From Burkholderia sp. FERM BP-3421 (GTDB taxonomy: Bacteria > Pseudomonadota > Gammaproteobacteria > Burkholderiales > Burkholderiaceae), in NCBI RefSeq assembly GCF_028657905.1, contig NZ_CP117781.1:1240001-1304000 (forward strand): a stretch of DNA of 64,000 bases, read 5' to 3'. A program made the translations under genes and the position numbers. Every line of letters starts with the position of its first letter. The first letter of the stretch is position 1. Under the pieces are notes generated by a model that was not told the DNA's origin, made no database searches, and saw only the letters and a program-made list of their open reading frames with translations. Shown here in pieces: positions 16,942 to 26,206 of the stretch.

Positions 16942-17982
16942 ATGAAACGTTCCGCTTCTTCCGCCGCCGCGCCCGACGCGCCGCCCCTCGACGTCCGGCC
17001 CGGCCTGCGCGCCCGGGCCGAGCGGCTCGGCATCGTGCTCGTGCTCGCCGCGCTGATCGTCGGCTTCGCGCTGCGCGAGCCCGCGTTCCTGCAGGTGGAC
17101 AACCTGTTCAGCATCCTGCAGGCGGTATCGATCGTCGCGCTGCTCGGCATCGGCGTGACCATCACGCTCGCCGTCGGCGGTTTCGACCTGTCGGTCGGCA
17201 GCGTGGCCGCCTGCGCGCAGATGGCGGCGAGCTACGTGCTGGTGGTCTGGCACGGCAGCGCGGCGCTGGCGGTGGCCGCCTGCCTCGTGCTCGGCGTGGC
17301 CGCGGGCCTCTTCAACGGCGTCCTGATCGCGCGGCTGCGGGTGCCGGACCCGCTCGCGACGCTCGGCACGCTGTTCCTGCTGGCCGGCCTGCAATTGATT
17401 CCGACGGGCGGGCGCTCGCTGTCGACCGGCGCGGTGCTGCCCGACGGCACGGAGGCGACCGGCGTGTTCCCGGACGCCTTCCTCGCGCTTGGCCGCCTGC
17501 GGCTGTTCGACCTCGTGCCGCTGCCGGTGCTCGCGCTCGCCGCCGTGACGGTGGTCGCCTGCGTCGCGACGGAGGCGACCCGTTTCGGCCGCGTGCTGTA
17601 TGCGATCGGCGGCAACGAGACGGCCGCGCGTCTCGCGGGCGCGCCGACCACGCGTTACCGGCTGATCGCGTACGCGGCCTCGGGCGCGCTCGCGGCGTTC
17701 GGCGGCGTGCTGATCGCCGCACGCGTCGGGCGCGGCGACGCGAGCGCGGGCCATGCGCTGCTGCTCGATGCCGTCGCGGCGTCGCTGATCGGCTATGCGG
17801 CCTGGGGCGCGAAGCGGCCGAACGTCGCGGGCACGGTGCTCGGCGCGGTCTTCGTCGGCGTGCTGCTGAACGGGCTGACGATGCTGAATGCGCCGTACTA
17901 CATGCAGGATTTCATCAAGGGCCTGCTGCTCGTGTGCGCGCTCGCGTTCACGTTCGGCATCGGCGCGCGCCCGACGCGCTGA
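16942..17982 (+). CDS. RbsC-like ABC transporter permease (BPD_transp_2)
   Basis: 346 residues from ATG 16942; an upstream ATG at 16873 in the same frame adds 23 polar residues and cannot be excluded. Eight to ten hydrophobic segments are visible, from LGIVLVLAALIVGFAL to LLLVCALAFTFGIG. Family marks include VTITLAVGGFDLSVGS, the conserved cytoplasmic loop FGRVLYAIGGNETAARLAG and IGYAAWGAKRPNVAGTVLGA. Members import sugars, nucleosides, autoinducer-2 and, in some SfnB-containing clusters, probably sulfur compounds. Its likely partners are the two-domain ATPase at 10.8 kb and the binding protein at 22.0 kb. SfnB1 follows 116 bp later. Confidence 0.88.
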   Translation: MKRSASSAAAPDAPPLDVRPGLRARAERLGIVLVLAALIVGFALREPAFLQVDNLFSILQAVSIVALLGIGVTITLAVGGFDLSVGSVAACAQMAASYVLVVWHGSAALAVAACLVLGVAAGLFNGVLIARLRVPDPLATLGTLFLLAGLQLIPTGGRSLSTGAVLPDGTEATGVFPDAFLALGRLRLFDLVPLPVLALAAVTVVACVATEATRFGRVLYAIGGNETAARLAGAPTTRYRLIAYAASGALAAFGGVLIAARVGRGDASAGHALLLDAVAASLIGYAAWGAKRPNVAGTVLGAVFVGVLLNGLTMLNAPYYMQDFIKGLLLVCALAFTFGIGARPTR

Positions 17983-18098
17983 CGGCGGGGCGCCGACGCG
18001 CAATTTCCAGGCGGGAATAAGGTTCGCACAATCCATCGGTTTGGCCTGCCGCGCGCGGTTGATAGATTGATCCTTTGTGCCAGCCACGGGAGAAAGGG

Positions 18099-19331
18099 AT
18101 GCCTGCAACGCTCGAAGCGGCGCGCGCGCCGCATGCAGTGACGGAGGACGCGCGCGTGATCGGCAGCGACGCCGAGGCGCTCGCGGTCGCGCGCGACCTC
18201 GCCGCGCGCCTCGCGGCGGGCGCGATCGAGCGCGACCGCGAGCGCCGCCTGCCATACGTGGAAATCGACTGGTTCTCGCAAGCGGGGCTGTGGGGCATCA
18301 CGGTGCCGAAGGCTCATGGCGGCGCGGGCGCATCGTACGCGACCCTCGTCGAGGTCGTGAAGATCATTTCGGCGGCCGACCCCTCGCTCGGGCAGCTGCC
18401 GCAGAATCACTTCGGCCTGGTCGACGTGATCGCGCTGACGGGCAGCGCGGCGCAGCAGCGCTTTTTCTTCGGCGAGATCCTGAAGGGCAAGCGTTTCGGC
18501 AACGGCTTCTCGGAGAAGGGCACCCGCAACGTGCTCGACCTGAAGACGACGGTGACGCGCGACGGCGACGATTACCGGGTCGACGGCGCGAAGTTCTACT
18601 CGACGGGCGCGCTGTTCGCGCACTACGTGCCGGTGCTCGGGCTCGATGCGGATCGCAAGGGCTGGCTCGCCTATATTCCGGCCGGCACGCCGGGCTTGAG
18701 CGTGATCGACGACTGGTCGGGCTTCGGCCAGCGCACCACGGCGAGCGGCACGGTGCGGCTCGACGCGGTGCGCGTGCCGGCGTCGCACGTGTTTCCCGCG
18801 CATCGCGTGTCGGACCTGCCGACCTTGAACGGGCCGATCTCGCAGATCATCCAGGCCGCCATCGACGCGGGCATCGCGCACGCCGCGCTGGACGATACGC
18901 TGCGCTTCGTGCGCGAGCGGTCGCGGCCGTGGATCGACAGCGGGGTCGAGCGCGCGAGCGACGATCCGCTCACGATCCGCGAGACCGGGCGCCTGTTCAT
19001 CCAGCTGCACGCGGCCGACGCCCTGCTCGAACGCGCGGCGCGCACGCTCGATGCGATCGCCGCGCAGCCGGCGATCGACGAGGACGACGTCGCGCGCGCG
19101 TCGGTGGCGGTCGGCGAGGCGAAGGTGTTGACGACCGAGATCGCGCTGCTCGCGAGCGAGAAGCTGCTCGAACTGGCCGGCACCCAGGCGACGCTCGCGG
19201 AGCACGGCCTCGACCGGCACTGGCGCAACGCGCGCACGCATACGCTGCACGACCCGGTGCGCTGGAAGTATCACCTGGTCGGCAACTACTACCTGAACGG
19301 CGTGAAGCCCGCGCGTCACCCCTGGAACTGA
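18099..19331 (+). CDS. sfnB: SfnB-family flavoprotein (acyl-CoA dehydrogenase-like monooxygenase), copy 1
   Basis: 410 residues with the acyl-CoA dehydrogenase fold used by SfnB/DszC-type FMNH2-dependent monooxygenases. Marks: GLWGITVPKAHGGAGASYA, SLGQLPQNHFG, KFYSTGALFAHY, DDWSGFGQRTTASGTVRLD and DRHWRNARTHTLHDPVRWKY at the C-terminus. The catalytic Glu of true acyl-CoA dehydrogenases is not evident. SfnB proteins act in use of dimethyl sulfone and other organosulfur compounds under sulfate limitation. The start ATG 18099 follows GGGAGAAAGGG closely. Immediately followed, after 4 bp, by a paralogue, so a tandem duplication in one operon. Confidence 0.88.
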   Translation: MPATLEAARAPHAVTEDARVIGSDAEALAVARDLAARLAAGAIERDRERRLPYVEIDWFSQAGLWGITVPKAHGGAGASYATLVEVVKIISAADPSLGQLPQNHFGLVDVIALTGSAAQQRFFFGEILKGKRFGNGFSEKGTRNVLDLKTTVTRDGDDYRVDGAKFYSTGALFAHYVPVLGLDADRKGWLAYIPAGTPGLSVIDDWSGFGQRTTASGTVRLDAVRVPASHVFPAHRVSDLPTLNGPISQIIQAAIDAGIAHAALDDTLRFVRERSRPWIDSGVERASDDPLTIRETGRLFIQLHAADALLERAARTLDAIAAQPAIDEDDVARASVAVGEAKVLTTEIALLASEKLLELAGTQATLAEHGLDRHWRNARTHTLHDPVRWKYHLVGNYYLNGVKPARHPWN

Positions 19332-19335
19332 ATCG

Positions 19336-20552
19336 ATGAATGCTTTTGTCCATGCGCCCGCCGCGGCGGGCGCGCACCGCATCGCATCGGATCAGGAGGC
19401 CCTCGACGCGGCGCGCGCCTTCGCCGATTCGATCGCGGACGGCGCGGCGGAGCGCGACCGGACGCGCCGCCTGCCGCACGACGAGCTGGACGCCTATTCC
19501 GCGACCGGCCTGTGGGGTATCGCGGTGCCGCGCGCATTCGGCGGCGCGGGCGTGTCGGCGGCCACGCTCGCGGAAGTGACGGCGCGCGTGTCGGCCGCCG
19601 ATCCCGCGATCGGCCAGATTCCGCAGAATCATTTCTACATGCTCGAAGTGCTGCGCGTGAACGGCACGCCCGAGCAGCAGCGCTTCTACTTCGAACGCGC
19701 GCTGGCCGGCGAGCGTTTCGGCAACGCGCTGTCCGAGCGCGGCACGAAGACCGTGCGCGACTACCGCACGACGATCACGCCGGACGGTGAGGGCTTCCGC
19801 CTGAATGGGCAGAAGTTCTATTCGACGGGCGCGCTGTTCGCGCACTGGATTCCGGTGGTCGCGAAGGACGCGCACGATGCGCTGCATGTCGCGTTCGCCT
19901 CGGCGCGCGCCCCCGGGCTCACGGTCGAGGACGACTGGAGCGGCTTCGGCCAGCGCACCACGGGTAGCGGCACCACGCGGATCGACAACGTCTACGTGGA
20001 TGCCTCGGCGGTCGTGCCGTACAGCGCGGCCTTCGATCAGAAGCCGACGCCCGTCGGTCCGCTCGGCCAGCTGCTGCACGCGGCCGTCGATCTCGGCATC
20101 GCGCGCGCGGCGTTCGCCGATGCGCGGCGCTTCGTGCGCGAGCGCTCGCGGCCGTGGATCGACAGCGGGGTCGAGCGCGCGAGCGACGACCCGCTCACGC
20201 TTGAGCTGTTCGGCAAGCTCGCGCTGGATCTCGACGCGGCGGATGCGCTCACGGAGCGCGCGGGCCGGCGGGTCGACGCGGCGATCGCCGACGCGACCGC
20301 GGACACGGTCGCGGCCGCGTCGATCGCAGTCGCCAAGGCGCGCGCGCGGCGACCACCGGGATCGCGCTGCAGGCGTCGTCGCGGCTGCTCGAACTCGCGG
20401 GCACGCAGGCCGTGCTCGCGGAGCACGCGCTCGACCGCCACTGGCGCAACGCGCGCACGCACACGCTGCACGATCCGGTGCGCTGGAAGTACGTCGCGAT
20501 CGCCAACTACTACCTGAACGACGCCTTGCCGCCGCGTCACGGCGCGCTGTAG
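19336..20552 (+). pseudogene. sfnB: SfnB-family flavoprotein, copy 2, with a frameshift near the 3' end
   Basis: Parallels copy 1 throughout: GLWGIAVPRAFGGAGVSAA, AIGQIPQNHFYM, KFYSTGALFAHW and DDWSGFGQRTT. The frame is intact to about codon 335. At 20338-20352, a CG-repeat tract, it is lost; the true C-terminus (TTGIALQASSRLLELAGTQ, then DRHWRNARTHTLHDPVRWKY) continues in another frame to a TAG at 20550-20552. An extra CG dinucleotide or a missing base explains it. Without correction the protein gains about 55 unrelated residues ending at 20517 and loses the last helices of the fold, so it is probably inactive unless this is a sequencing error. Confidence 0.8.
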
Positions 20553-20589
20553 GCGCAGCGCGGCCGCCGCCGCCGGGAGAACCCAGAAG

Positions 20590-21988
20590 ATGACCCGTCC
20601 GATCCGTTTCAACGCCTTCGACATGAACTGCGTCGGGCACCAGTCGCCCGGCCTGTGGGCGCATCCGCGCGACCAGTCATGGCGCTACCGGCAGCTCGGC
20701 TATTGGACCGAGCTCGCGCAGCTGCTCGAGCGCGGCAGGTTCGACGGCCTGTTCATCGCCGACGTGCTCGGTATCTACGACGTCTACCAGGGCAGGGGGC
20801 GAAGCGGCGCTCCGGCAGGGCGCGCAGGTGCCCGTCAACGATCCGATCCTGCTCGTCTCGGCGATGGCGGCGGTCACCCGGGATCTCGGCTTTGGCATCA
20901 CCTGCTCGCTGTCGTACGAGCATCCGTATCCGTTCGCGCGGCGCATGTCCACGCTCGACCACCTGACCGACGGGCGGGTGGGCTGGAACGTCGTGACGTC
21001 CTATCTCGACAGCGCGGCGCGCAACCTCGGGCTGCCGAGCCAGGTCGACCATGACGCGCGCTACGCGCTCGCCGAGGAGTATCTGGACGTCTGCTACAAG
21101 CTGTGGGAAGGCTCGTGGGAGGACGACGCCGTGGTGCGCGATCCCGTGCGCCGCCAGTTCATCGAACCGTCGAAGGTGCATCCGATCGGCCATCACGGCG
21201 TGCATTTCGACGTGCCCGGCATCCATCTGTGCGAGCCGTCGCCGCAGCGCACGCCGGTGCTTTATCAGGCGGGCGCATCCCGGCGCGGCAAGGATTTCGC
21301 CGCCCAGCACGCGGAATGCATCTTCGTCGCCGCGCCGTCGCGCACGATCCTGAAGGCGTTCGTGGCCGACATCCGCGAGCGCGTGCGGCGCTTCGGCCGC
21401 GATCCGCACGACGTGCTGATCTTCAACCTGCACACGCTGATCACCGCGCCCACCTCGACCGAGGCGCACGCGAAGCACGCCGACTATCGCCGCTACGCGA
21501 GCGACGAGGGCGCGCTCGCGCTGATGTCGGGCTGGACCGGGATCGACCTGTCGAAGTACGCGCTCGACGAGCCGCTGCGGCATGTCGACAGCAATGCGAT
21601 CCAGTCGGCCGTCGAGGCGCTGTCGAGCGCCGATCCGACCCGCACCTGGACGGTGCGCGAGATCGCGCGCTGGGGCGGCATCGGCGGGCTGGGCCCGGTG
21701 TCGGTCGGCGATCCGCGCGAGATCGCCGACGATCTCCAGTCGTGGGTCGACGAAACCGGCGTCGACGGGTTCAACCTCGCGTATGCGGTGACGCCCGAGA
21801 CCTTCGTCGACGTGGTCGAGCTCGTCGTGCCGGAGTTGCAGCGGCGCGGCGTCTACCAGACCGAATACGCGCCGGGCACGCTGCGCGAGAAGCTGCACGG
21901 TGCGGGCGCGCGGCTCGCCGCGACCCATCCGGGCGCGCGCCGCCGCGTGCACGGCGAGCCCGCGGCGCGCGTCGACGCGCGCGGCTGA
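20590..21988 (+). pseudogene. NtaA/SnaA/DszA-type FMN-dependent monooxygenase with a one-base frameshift
   Basis: Bacterial-luciferase-like family with the NtaA/SnaA/SoxA architecture: RFNAFDMNCVGHQSPGLW, YRQLGYWTELAQLLERG and FDGLFIADVLGIYDVYQG at the start. After the shift it continues ILLVSAMAAVTRDLGFGIT, HPYPFARRMSTLDHLTDGR, GWNVVTSYLDSAARNLG and QAGASRRGKDFAAQHAE. The two halves join if one G is removed from the G5 run at 20795-20799, giving YQGRGEAALRQGAQ. With that, a normal ~465-residue enzyme results. Members use FMNH2 supplied by a reductase to open C-S or C-N bonds; beside two SfnB genes, desulfonation or sulfone cleavage is the likely role. The only start with a ribosome site is 20590, so the 3' part is probably not translated as is. 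Confidence 0.82.
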
Positions 21989-22039
21989 CGCCGCGCCGCG
22001 CATCCGCGGACCGTTCTCTTCGACCAGGAAGGAGTTGCC

Positions 22040-23086
22040 ATGAATTCGCCGGCACGAGTCGGGCGTCGCATCGCGGTCGCGGTCGCCGGATTCGCGTGCG
22101 CCGCCGCGCTCGCGGGACCGCTGAAGGAAGCGCCGCCGCCGTTCGACAAGGGCGGCGTGAAGATCGCGCTCGTCAATTATCTGTCGACCGGCGATTTCTT
22201 CCAGGCCTACGCGGCGGGCGCGCAGCGCCAGGCGAAGGCGCTCGGCGTCGACCTGCGCGTCTACGAGGGCCGCCAGGACGCCGCCGAGCAGCGCGAGCAG
22301 ATCCAGCAGGCGATCAGCCTCGGGGTCGCGGCGATCATCGTCAACCACGGCCTGCCGGAAGCGCTGAAGGACGTCGTGCAGCGCGCGCTCGACAAGGGCG
22401 TCAAGGTGGTGGCGTTCGACGTCGACCTCGACAATCCGCGCGTGCCGCAGATCGAGCAGAGCGACCGCGATCTCGCGACGCTCGTGCTCGATCAGGCGGT
22501 GAAGGACAACGGGCCGGCGTTCGACGCGGGTTATGTGTATGTCGCGGGGTTCGCGCCGCTCGATCGCCGCGACGCGGTGTGGCGCGCCTTCAAGGCGGCG
22601 CGGCCGGGCATCCGCGAGCAGGCGCGCTGGGGCACGGTCGACAATCCGATCGCGCAGTCGGTCGCGAATCAGGCCGCCGCCGTGTATCGCGCCCATCCGG
22701 AGATCCGGGTCGTGTTCGCGCCGTACGACGAATTCGCGCGCGGAGCGCTGCTGGCCGCGAACGAGGCGAAGCTCGGCGGCAAGCTGCGGATCTACAGCGC
22801 GGACATCTCGACCGCCGACATCGCCGCGATCCGCGCGCCCGACAGCGCCTGGGTCGCGACGGCGGCGACCAATCCGGCCGTGGTGGGCGCGGTGTCGGTG
22901 CGGGCGGCGGCGCTGCTCCTGGCCGGACAGGACCCCGGCGCGCGCATCGTCGTGAAGCCGAGCCTGATCACGCGCGACGACCTGATTCGCCACGACATCC
23001 GCACGGTGGCCGAGCTGGGCGCGAGATTTCCCGCGTTCCGCGCGAGCGCCGCCGCGCGGGCCCGCTGGATTCCCGACGCGGATTGA
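22040..23086 (+). CDS. Sugar-type periplasmic substrate-binding protein (Peripla_BP_4)
   Basis: 348 residues. A signal peptide of about 26 residues (RRIAVAVAGFACAAALAG) precedes a ribose-binding-protein-like fold: IALVNYLSTGDFFQAYAAGA, QREQIQQAISLGVAAIIVNH, VVAFDVDLDNPRVPQIEQSD, FAPYDEFARGALLAANEA and TAATNPAVVGAVSVRAAAL. AAGGAGTT is a good ribosome site. It belongs with RbsC/RbsA-type components, i.e. the permease at 16.9 kb and the ATPase at 10.8 kb. Last gene of the cluster: it ends 55 bp from a convergent histidine kinase gene with a hairpin between. In this setting the ligand is probably a sulfur-containing organic molecule rather than a sugar, but that is inference. Confidence 0.87.
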   Translation: MNSPARVGRRIAVAVAGFACAAALAGPLKEAPPPFDKGGVKIALVNYLSTGDFFQAYAAGAQRQAKALGVDLRVYEGRQDAAEQREQIQQAISLGVAAIIVNHGLPEALKDVVQRALDKGVKVVAFDVDLDNPRVPQIEQSDRDLATLVLDQAVKDNGPAFDAGYVYVAGFAPLDRRDAVWRAFKAARPGIREQARWGTVDNPIAQSVANQAAAVYRAHPEIRVVFAPYDEFARGALLAANEAKLGGKLRIYSADISTADIAAIRAPDSAWVATAATNPAVVGAVSVRAAALLLAGQDPGARIVVKPSLITRDDLIRHDIRTVAELGARFPAFRASAAARARWIPDAD

Positions 23087-23118
23087 CGCGCGGCGCGGCG
23101 AGGGAGGGCGGCTCGCGC

Positions 23119-23141
23119 AGGGCGCGCGGGCCGCGCGCCCT
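23119..23141. terminator. Hairpin between convergent genes
   Basis: A perfect 10-bp stem (23119-23128 with 23132-23141) with a 3-base loop, placed between the convergent binding-protein and histidine-kinase genes. It could serve both directions; there is no U-run. Confidence 0.55.
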
Positions 23142-24472
23142 CAGCCCGCGTAGCTGCCCACGCGTCCGTCGGGCTCGGCCGACAGTTCCTTCGCCGGCAG
23201 CGTCATGACGAAGCGCGCGCCGCCGAGCGGGGTTTCCTCCAGGCGCACCTCGCCGCCGTGCACGAGCGCGACGCGGCGCACGATCGTGAGCCCCAGGCCA
23301 TAGCCGCCGGTCTGCCGGTCGCGGCTCGAATCGAGCCGCTGGAACGGCTCGAACACGCGTTCGCGGTCGACGGGCGGAATGCCCGGGCCGTCGTCCTCGA
23401 CCGTCAGCACGAGCGCGCCCGCGTCGCCGAGCATGGCTTTCACCGTGATGGTGGTCGCGGCGTAGCGCGAGCTGTTGCGGATCAGGTTCAGCAGCGCGCG
23501 GGCGACCAGCTTCGGATCGCAGATGTGGCGCGCGGGCGCGCCGAGCGTCGACACCACGAGCGTGAGGTTCAGGTCGGCGACGTCGTCCGCGACGCTCGCG
23601 GCGACGCTGTCGATCAGTTCGCTGACCATCACCTGCATCGGCACGAGATGCGCCTCGCCCTGCTCCAGGCGGCCGATCGTCAGCAGCTCGGTGACCAGCT
23701 CGTCGAGTTCGCGCACGTCGCGGCGCAGCGCTTCCTGACGCTCGCGCAGGCGCACCGTCTCGTCGGACGAGGACAGCAGCGCCAGCCCGAATTCCAGCCG
23801 CGCGAGCGGTGTCTTCAGCTCGTGCGAGATCCCGTGCATCATGTCGCGCTGCTGCTGGATCGAGGCTTCGATCCGCTGCGCCATGTCGTTGAACTGCTGC
23901 GACAGCTCGTAGATGTTGGATTTCCTCGGCAGATTCACGCGGGTCGACAGCTTGCCGGAGCCGAACGAGCGCGCGGCCGCCTGCAGCTTGTCGAGATCGC
24001 GCCAGTGATAGCTGGCCCAGAACACGACGGCGATCAGCAGCATGAACGCGATCGTCGAGTAGGCGTAGATACGGAGGTCGAGGTCGCCGGGCGAGGTCGG
24101 ATGCGCGTGCACGACGTAGCCGTCGGGTAGCGGCATGTAGTAATCCTTGGCGTCGTAGCTGATGACGATTTCGCCGTGGAGCAGGTCGCGCCACTGCACG
24201 TCGCTCATCAGCGGCTTCACGGCATCGAGGCTGGTCAGGCTGAAGCCGTCGCTGCCGTGCTCGTTCAGCGCATCGAGCGCGGCGGTGCGCGCTTCGCCCG
24301 GATGGCGCTCCAGGTAGTCGGACAGCACGAACTTGTAGGTGTGCAGCGACGCGCGCTCGCTCTCCGCGAAGCGTTCATAGAACACGCGCTTGAACGAGTT
24401 GTTGACGAAGAAGACGCCGGCGGTGGCGAAGACGAGCAGCACGAGATACAGCTTGATGAGCGAGCGGAACAT
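23141..24472 (-). CDS. Sensor histidine kinase, RstB-like
   Basis: 443 residues. An N-terminal membrane segment (LIKLYLVLLVFATAGVFFVN), a periplasmic sensor of about 110 residues, a second membrane segment (AYSTIAFMLLIAVVFWASY), then HAMP (LQAAARSFGSGKLSTRV). The dimerisation box HGISHELKTPLARL has the phosphorylated His at residue 217. The ATPase domain has NLIRNSSRY (N box), VEDDGPGIP (G1) and GGYGLGLTIV (G2). The sensor resembles RstB of enterobacteria (LLHGEIVISYDAKDYYMPL). It starts immediately after the response-regulator stop, so both are translated from one message. Confidence 0.9.
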   Translation of the reverse strand: MFRSLIKLYLVLLVFATAGVFFVNNSFKRVFYERFAESERASLHTYKFVLSDYLERHPGEARTAALDALNEHGSDGFSLTSLDAVKPLMSDVQWRDLLHGEIVISYDAKDYYMPLPDGYVVHAHPTSPGDLDLRIYAYSTIAFMLLIAVVFWASYHWRDLDKLQAAARSFGSGKLSTRVNLPRKSNIYELSQQFNDMAQRIEASIQQQRDMMHGISHELKTPLARLEFGLALLSSSDETVRLRERQEALRRDVRELDELVTELLTIGRLEQGEAHLVPMQVMVSELIDSVAASVADDVADLNLTLVVSTLGAPARHICDPKLVARALLNLIRNSSRYAATTITVKAMLGDAGALVLTVEDDGPGIPPVDRERVFEPFQRLDSSRDRQTGGYGLGLTIVRRVALVHGGEVRLEETPLGGARFVMTLPAKELSAEPDGRVGSYAG

Positions 24473-25201
24473 TCATTCGTCCCAGGCGGAAGGGCTGAAC
24501 AGGTAACCGCGACCCCAGATGGTCTTGATCTTGTGCGGCTCCGACGATGCATCCTCGAAGCGCCGCCGCAGCTTGGAGATGCCCGAGTCGACCGAGCGGT
24601 CGATGCCGTCGAATTCGATGCCGCGCAGCTGCTTGAGGATATCGTCGCGGCTCAGCACGGTGCCGGCCGAGCGGGCGAGGATCAGCAGCAGGTTGAATTC
24701 GGTGGTCTTGAGGTCGACCGGTTCGCCGCGCCAGGTCACGGTGCGGTTCGGCGGCGAAATCACCAGTTCGCCGAACACCAGGCCCTCGGCCCCGACGGGC
24801 GGCGCCTCGGCGGGCGCGGGCGGCTGGATCCGGCGCAGCAGCGCGCGGGCGCGCGCAACCAGCACGCGCGGCTCGATCGGCTTCGTCACGTAGTCGTCCG
24901 CACCCGTCTCCAGGCCCGCGACCTGATCGTAGACGTCCGCGCGCGCGGTCAGGATCAGCACCGGCACATTCGAGAAGCCGCGGATCCGGCGGCAGACCTC
25001 CATGCCGTCGAGGTTCGGCAGCATCAGGTCGAGAATCACGAGCGCGGGCTGGTGCTCGCGCACCGCCGCGACCGCGAGGTCGCCGCGCCGCACGACGGTC
25101 ACGGCGAATTCATAGCTGTCGAGATATTCGCGGATCAACTGCGCGAGACGATCGTCGTCTTCGATGAGCAACACACGGTATTTGAGCGGAACTTCGTTCA
25201 T
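24473..25201 (-). CDS. OmpR-family response regulator, RstA-like
   Basis: 242 residues. Receiver domain residues 8-122 with acidic pocket EDDD, phospho-acceptor Asp58 in VILDLMLPNLDG, Thr in LILTARAD and Lys in DDYVTKPIE. The winged helix at residues 145-238 has TTEFNLLLILARSAG, RDDILKQLRGIEFDGIDRSV and IWGRGYLF. It forms a pair with the RstB-like kinase downstream and is divergent from a MipA/OmpV gene whose upstream region contains four tandem 10-bp near-repeats, a typical OmpR-family target. The stimulus is unknown; envelope stress or pH is plausible for this subgroup. Confidence 0.92.
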   Translation of the reverse strand: MNEVPLKYRVLLIEDDDRLAQLIREYLDSYEFAVTVVRRGDLAVAAVREHQPALVILDLMLPNLDGMEVCRRIRGFSNVPVLILTARADVYDQVAGLETGADDYVTKPIEPRVLVARARALLRRIQPPAPAEAPPVGAEGLVFGELVISPPNRTVTWRGEPVDLKTTEFNLLLILARSAGTVLSRDDILKQLRGIEFDGIDRSVDSGISKLRRRFEDASSEPHKIKTIWGRGYLFSPSAWDE

Positions 25202-25295
25202 GGTCTCCTCGGATGACGGCGAGCCGCCCCCACGCCGGGCGGGGGGCGGAGCAGCCGGATTTTAGCCGCGCACCCGCCACGGGGCGAGCGGGCGA

Positions 25296-25335
25296 GACAA
25301 TCGCCGACAATCGAACACAATTTCGCACATATTCC
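25296..25335. promoter_or_regulatory. Tandem 10-bp repeats, probable response-regulator binding site
   Basis: GACAATCGCC, GACAATCGAA, CACAATTTCG and CACATATTCC follow head to tail at 25296-25335. Ten-base direct repeats fit head-to-tail binding by OmpR-family dimers. The site lies between the RstA-like regulator gene and the MipA/OmpV gene and could serve both. Confidence 0.6.
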
Positions 25336-25407
25336 CGCAACTTTAGGGACAGTTTGGAAACGCAGGTGCTTCTAGACTGCGAACTCCCTGACTTATATCT
25401 CAAAATT

Positions 25408-26187
25408 GTGCGCGCCAGCCTCAACTCCCTGCGTTACTGCCTGCCCGCGATTGGTTTGATGGCGGCCTTGCCCGCCCAAGCGGAAAACACCTACACCTTC
25501 TCGCTCGGCGGCGGCTTCTCGCCCCGCTACCAGGGCAGCAAGGATTATCGCGGCGTGATCGGGCCCGGCTTCTCCGCCGAGTTCGGCAACGGCTTGTTCA
25601 TCAGCACGACGGACGGGGCGGGCTACCGGCGCGATCTGCCGCACGGCTTCTTCGTCTCGGCCGCCGTCAATTATGCGTTGGGCCGCAAGGACAGCAATCA
25701 TTTCGGCCTGGACGGCTCCGACTACCTGAAGGGGATGGGCAATGTCCTGGGCTCGGTGATCGTGTCGCTGCAGGGCGGCGTCAAGTTCCTCGGCGAGAAC
25801 CAGCTGAGCGTGACGCTCGACACGCCGGTCACGCATACGTCGCGCGGCCTGTCCGGCCACGTCGATCTCGCGGTGCCGTTCTTCAAGTCGGCGCAGCACC
25901 TGCTCGTCGCGACGGGCACCGTGCACGCGGGCTCGGGCCGCTACATGCAGACGTTCTACGGCGTGACCGAGGCGCAGTCGATGACGAGCCAGTTCCGGCC
26001 GTATTCGACCAAGGGCGGCATCGACAGCGCGTCGATGGCGCTCATGTGGACGTATGACATCTCGAAACGCTGGTCGGTGACGAGCACCACCGGCGTCACC
26101 CGATTGTTCGGCGAGTACGGCAACAGCCCGATCGTGCAGTCGAAAACCAATTACTACGGCTTCTCGGCGGTGTCGTACCGATTCTGA
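25408..26187 (+). CDS. MipA/OmpV-family outer-membrane protein
   Basis: 259 residues from a GTG at 25408, chosen because it opens a standard signal peptide (RASLNSLRYCLPAIGLMAAL, then PAQA) directly before the mature start ENTYTFSLGGGFSPRYQGS. The mature part alternates as an outer-membrane barrel and ends in SYRF with C-terminal Phe, the BAM recognition pattern. MipA/OmpV proteins scaffold murein enzymes or act as porin-like barrels; their genes often sit beside a two-component system that controls them, as here with the divergent RstAB-like pair. The start is uncertain since no clear Shine-Dalgarno precedes 25408. The next gene starts 19 bp downstream. Confidence 0.87.
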   Translation: MRASLNSLRYCLPAIGLMAALPAQAENTYTFSLGGGFSPRYQGSKDYRGVIGPGFSAEFGNGLFISTTDGAGYRRDLPHGFFVSAAVNYALGRKDSNHFGLDGSDYLKGMGNVLGSVIVSLQGGVKFLGENQLSVTLDTPVTHTSRGLSGHVDLAVPFFKSAQHLLVATGTVHAGSGRYMQTFYGVTEAQSMTSQFRPYSTKGGIDSASMALMWTYDISKRWSVTSTTGVTRLFGEYGNSPIVQSKTNYYGFSAVSYRF

Positions 26188-26206
26188 GGGGCTGGAAGGA
26201 GGTAAC

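Noticed and set aside
20753..22993. 746-codon minus-strand frame opposite the monooxygenase and binding-protein genes
   Set aside because: No recognisable motif; the plus strand carries clear families with ribosome sites.
23141..25201. Naming the two-component pair rstB/rstA outright
   Set aside because: Similarity in the sensor and regulator is suggestive, but targets differ across phyla and the signal is unknown.
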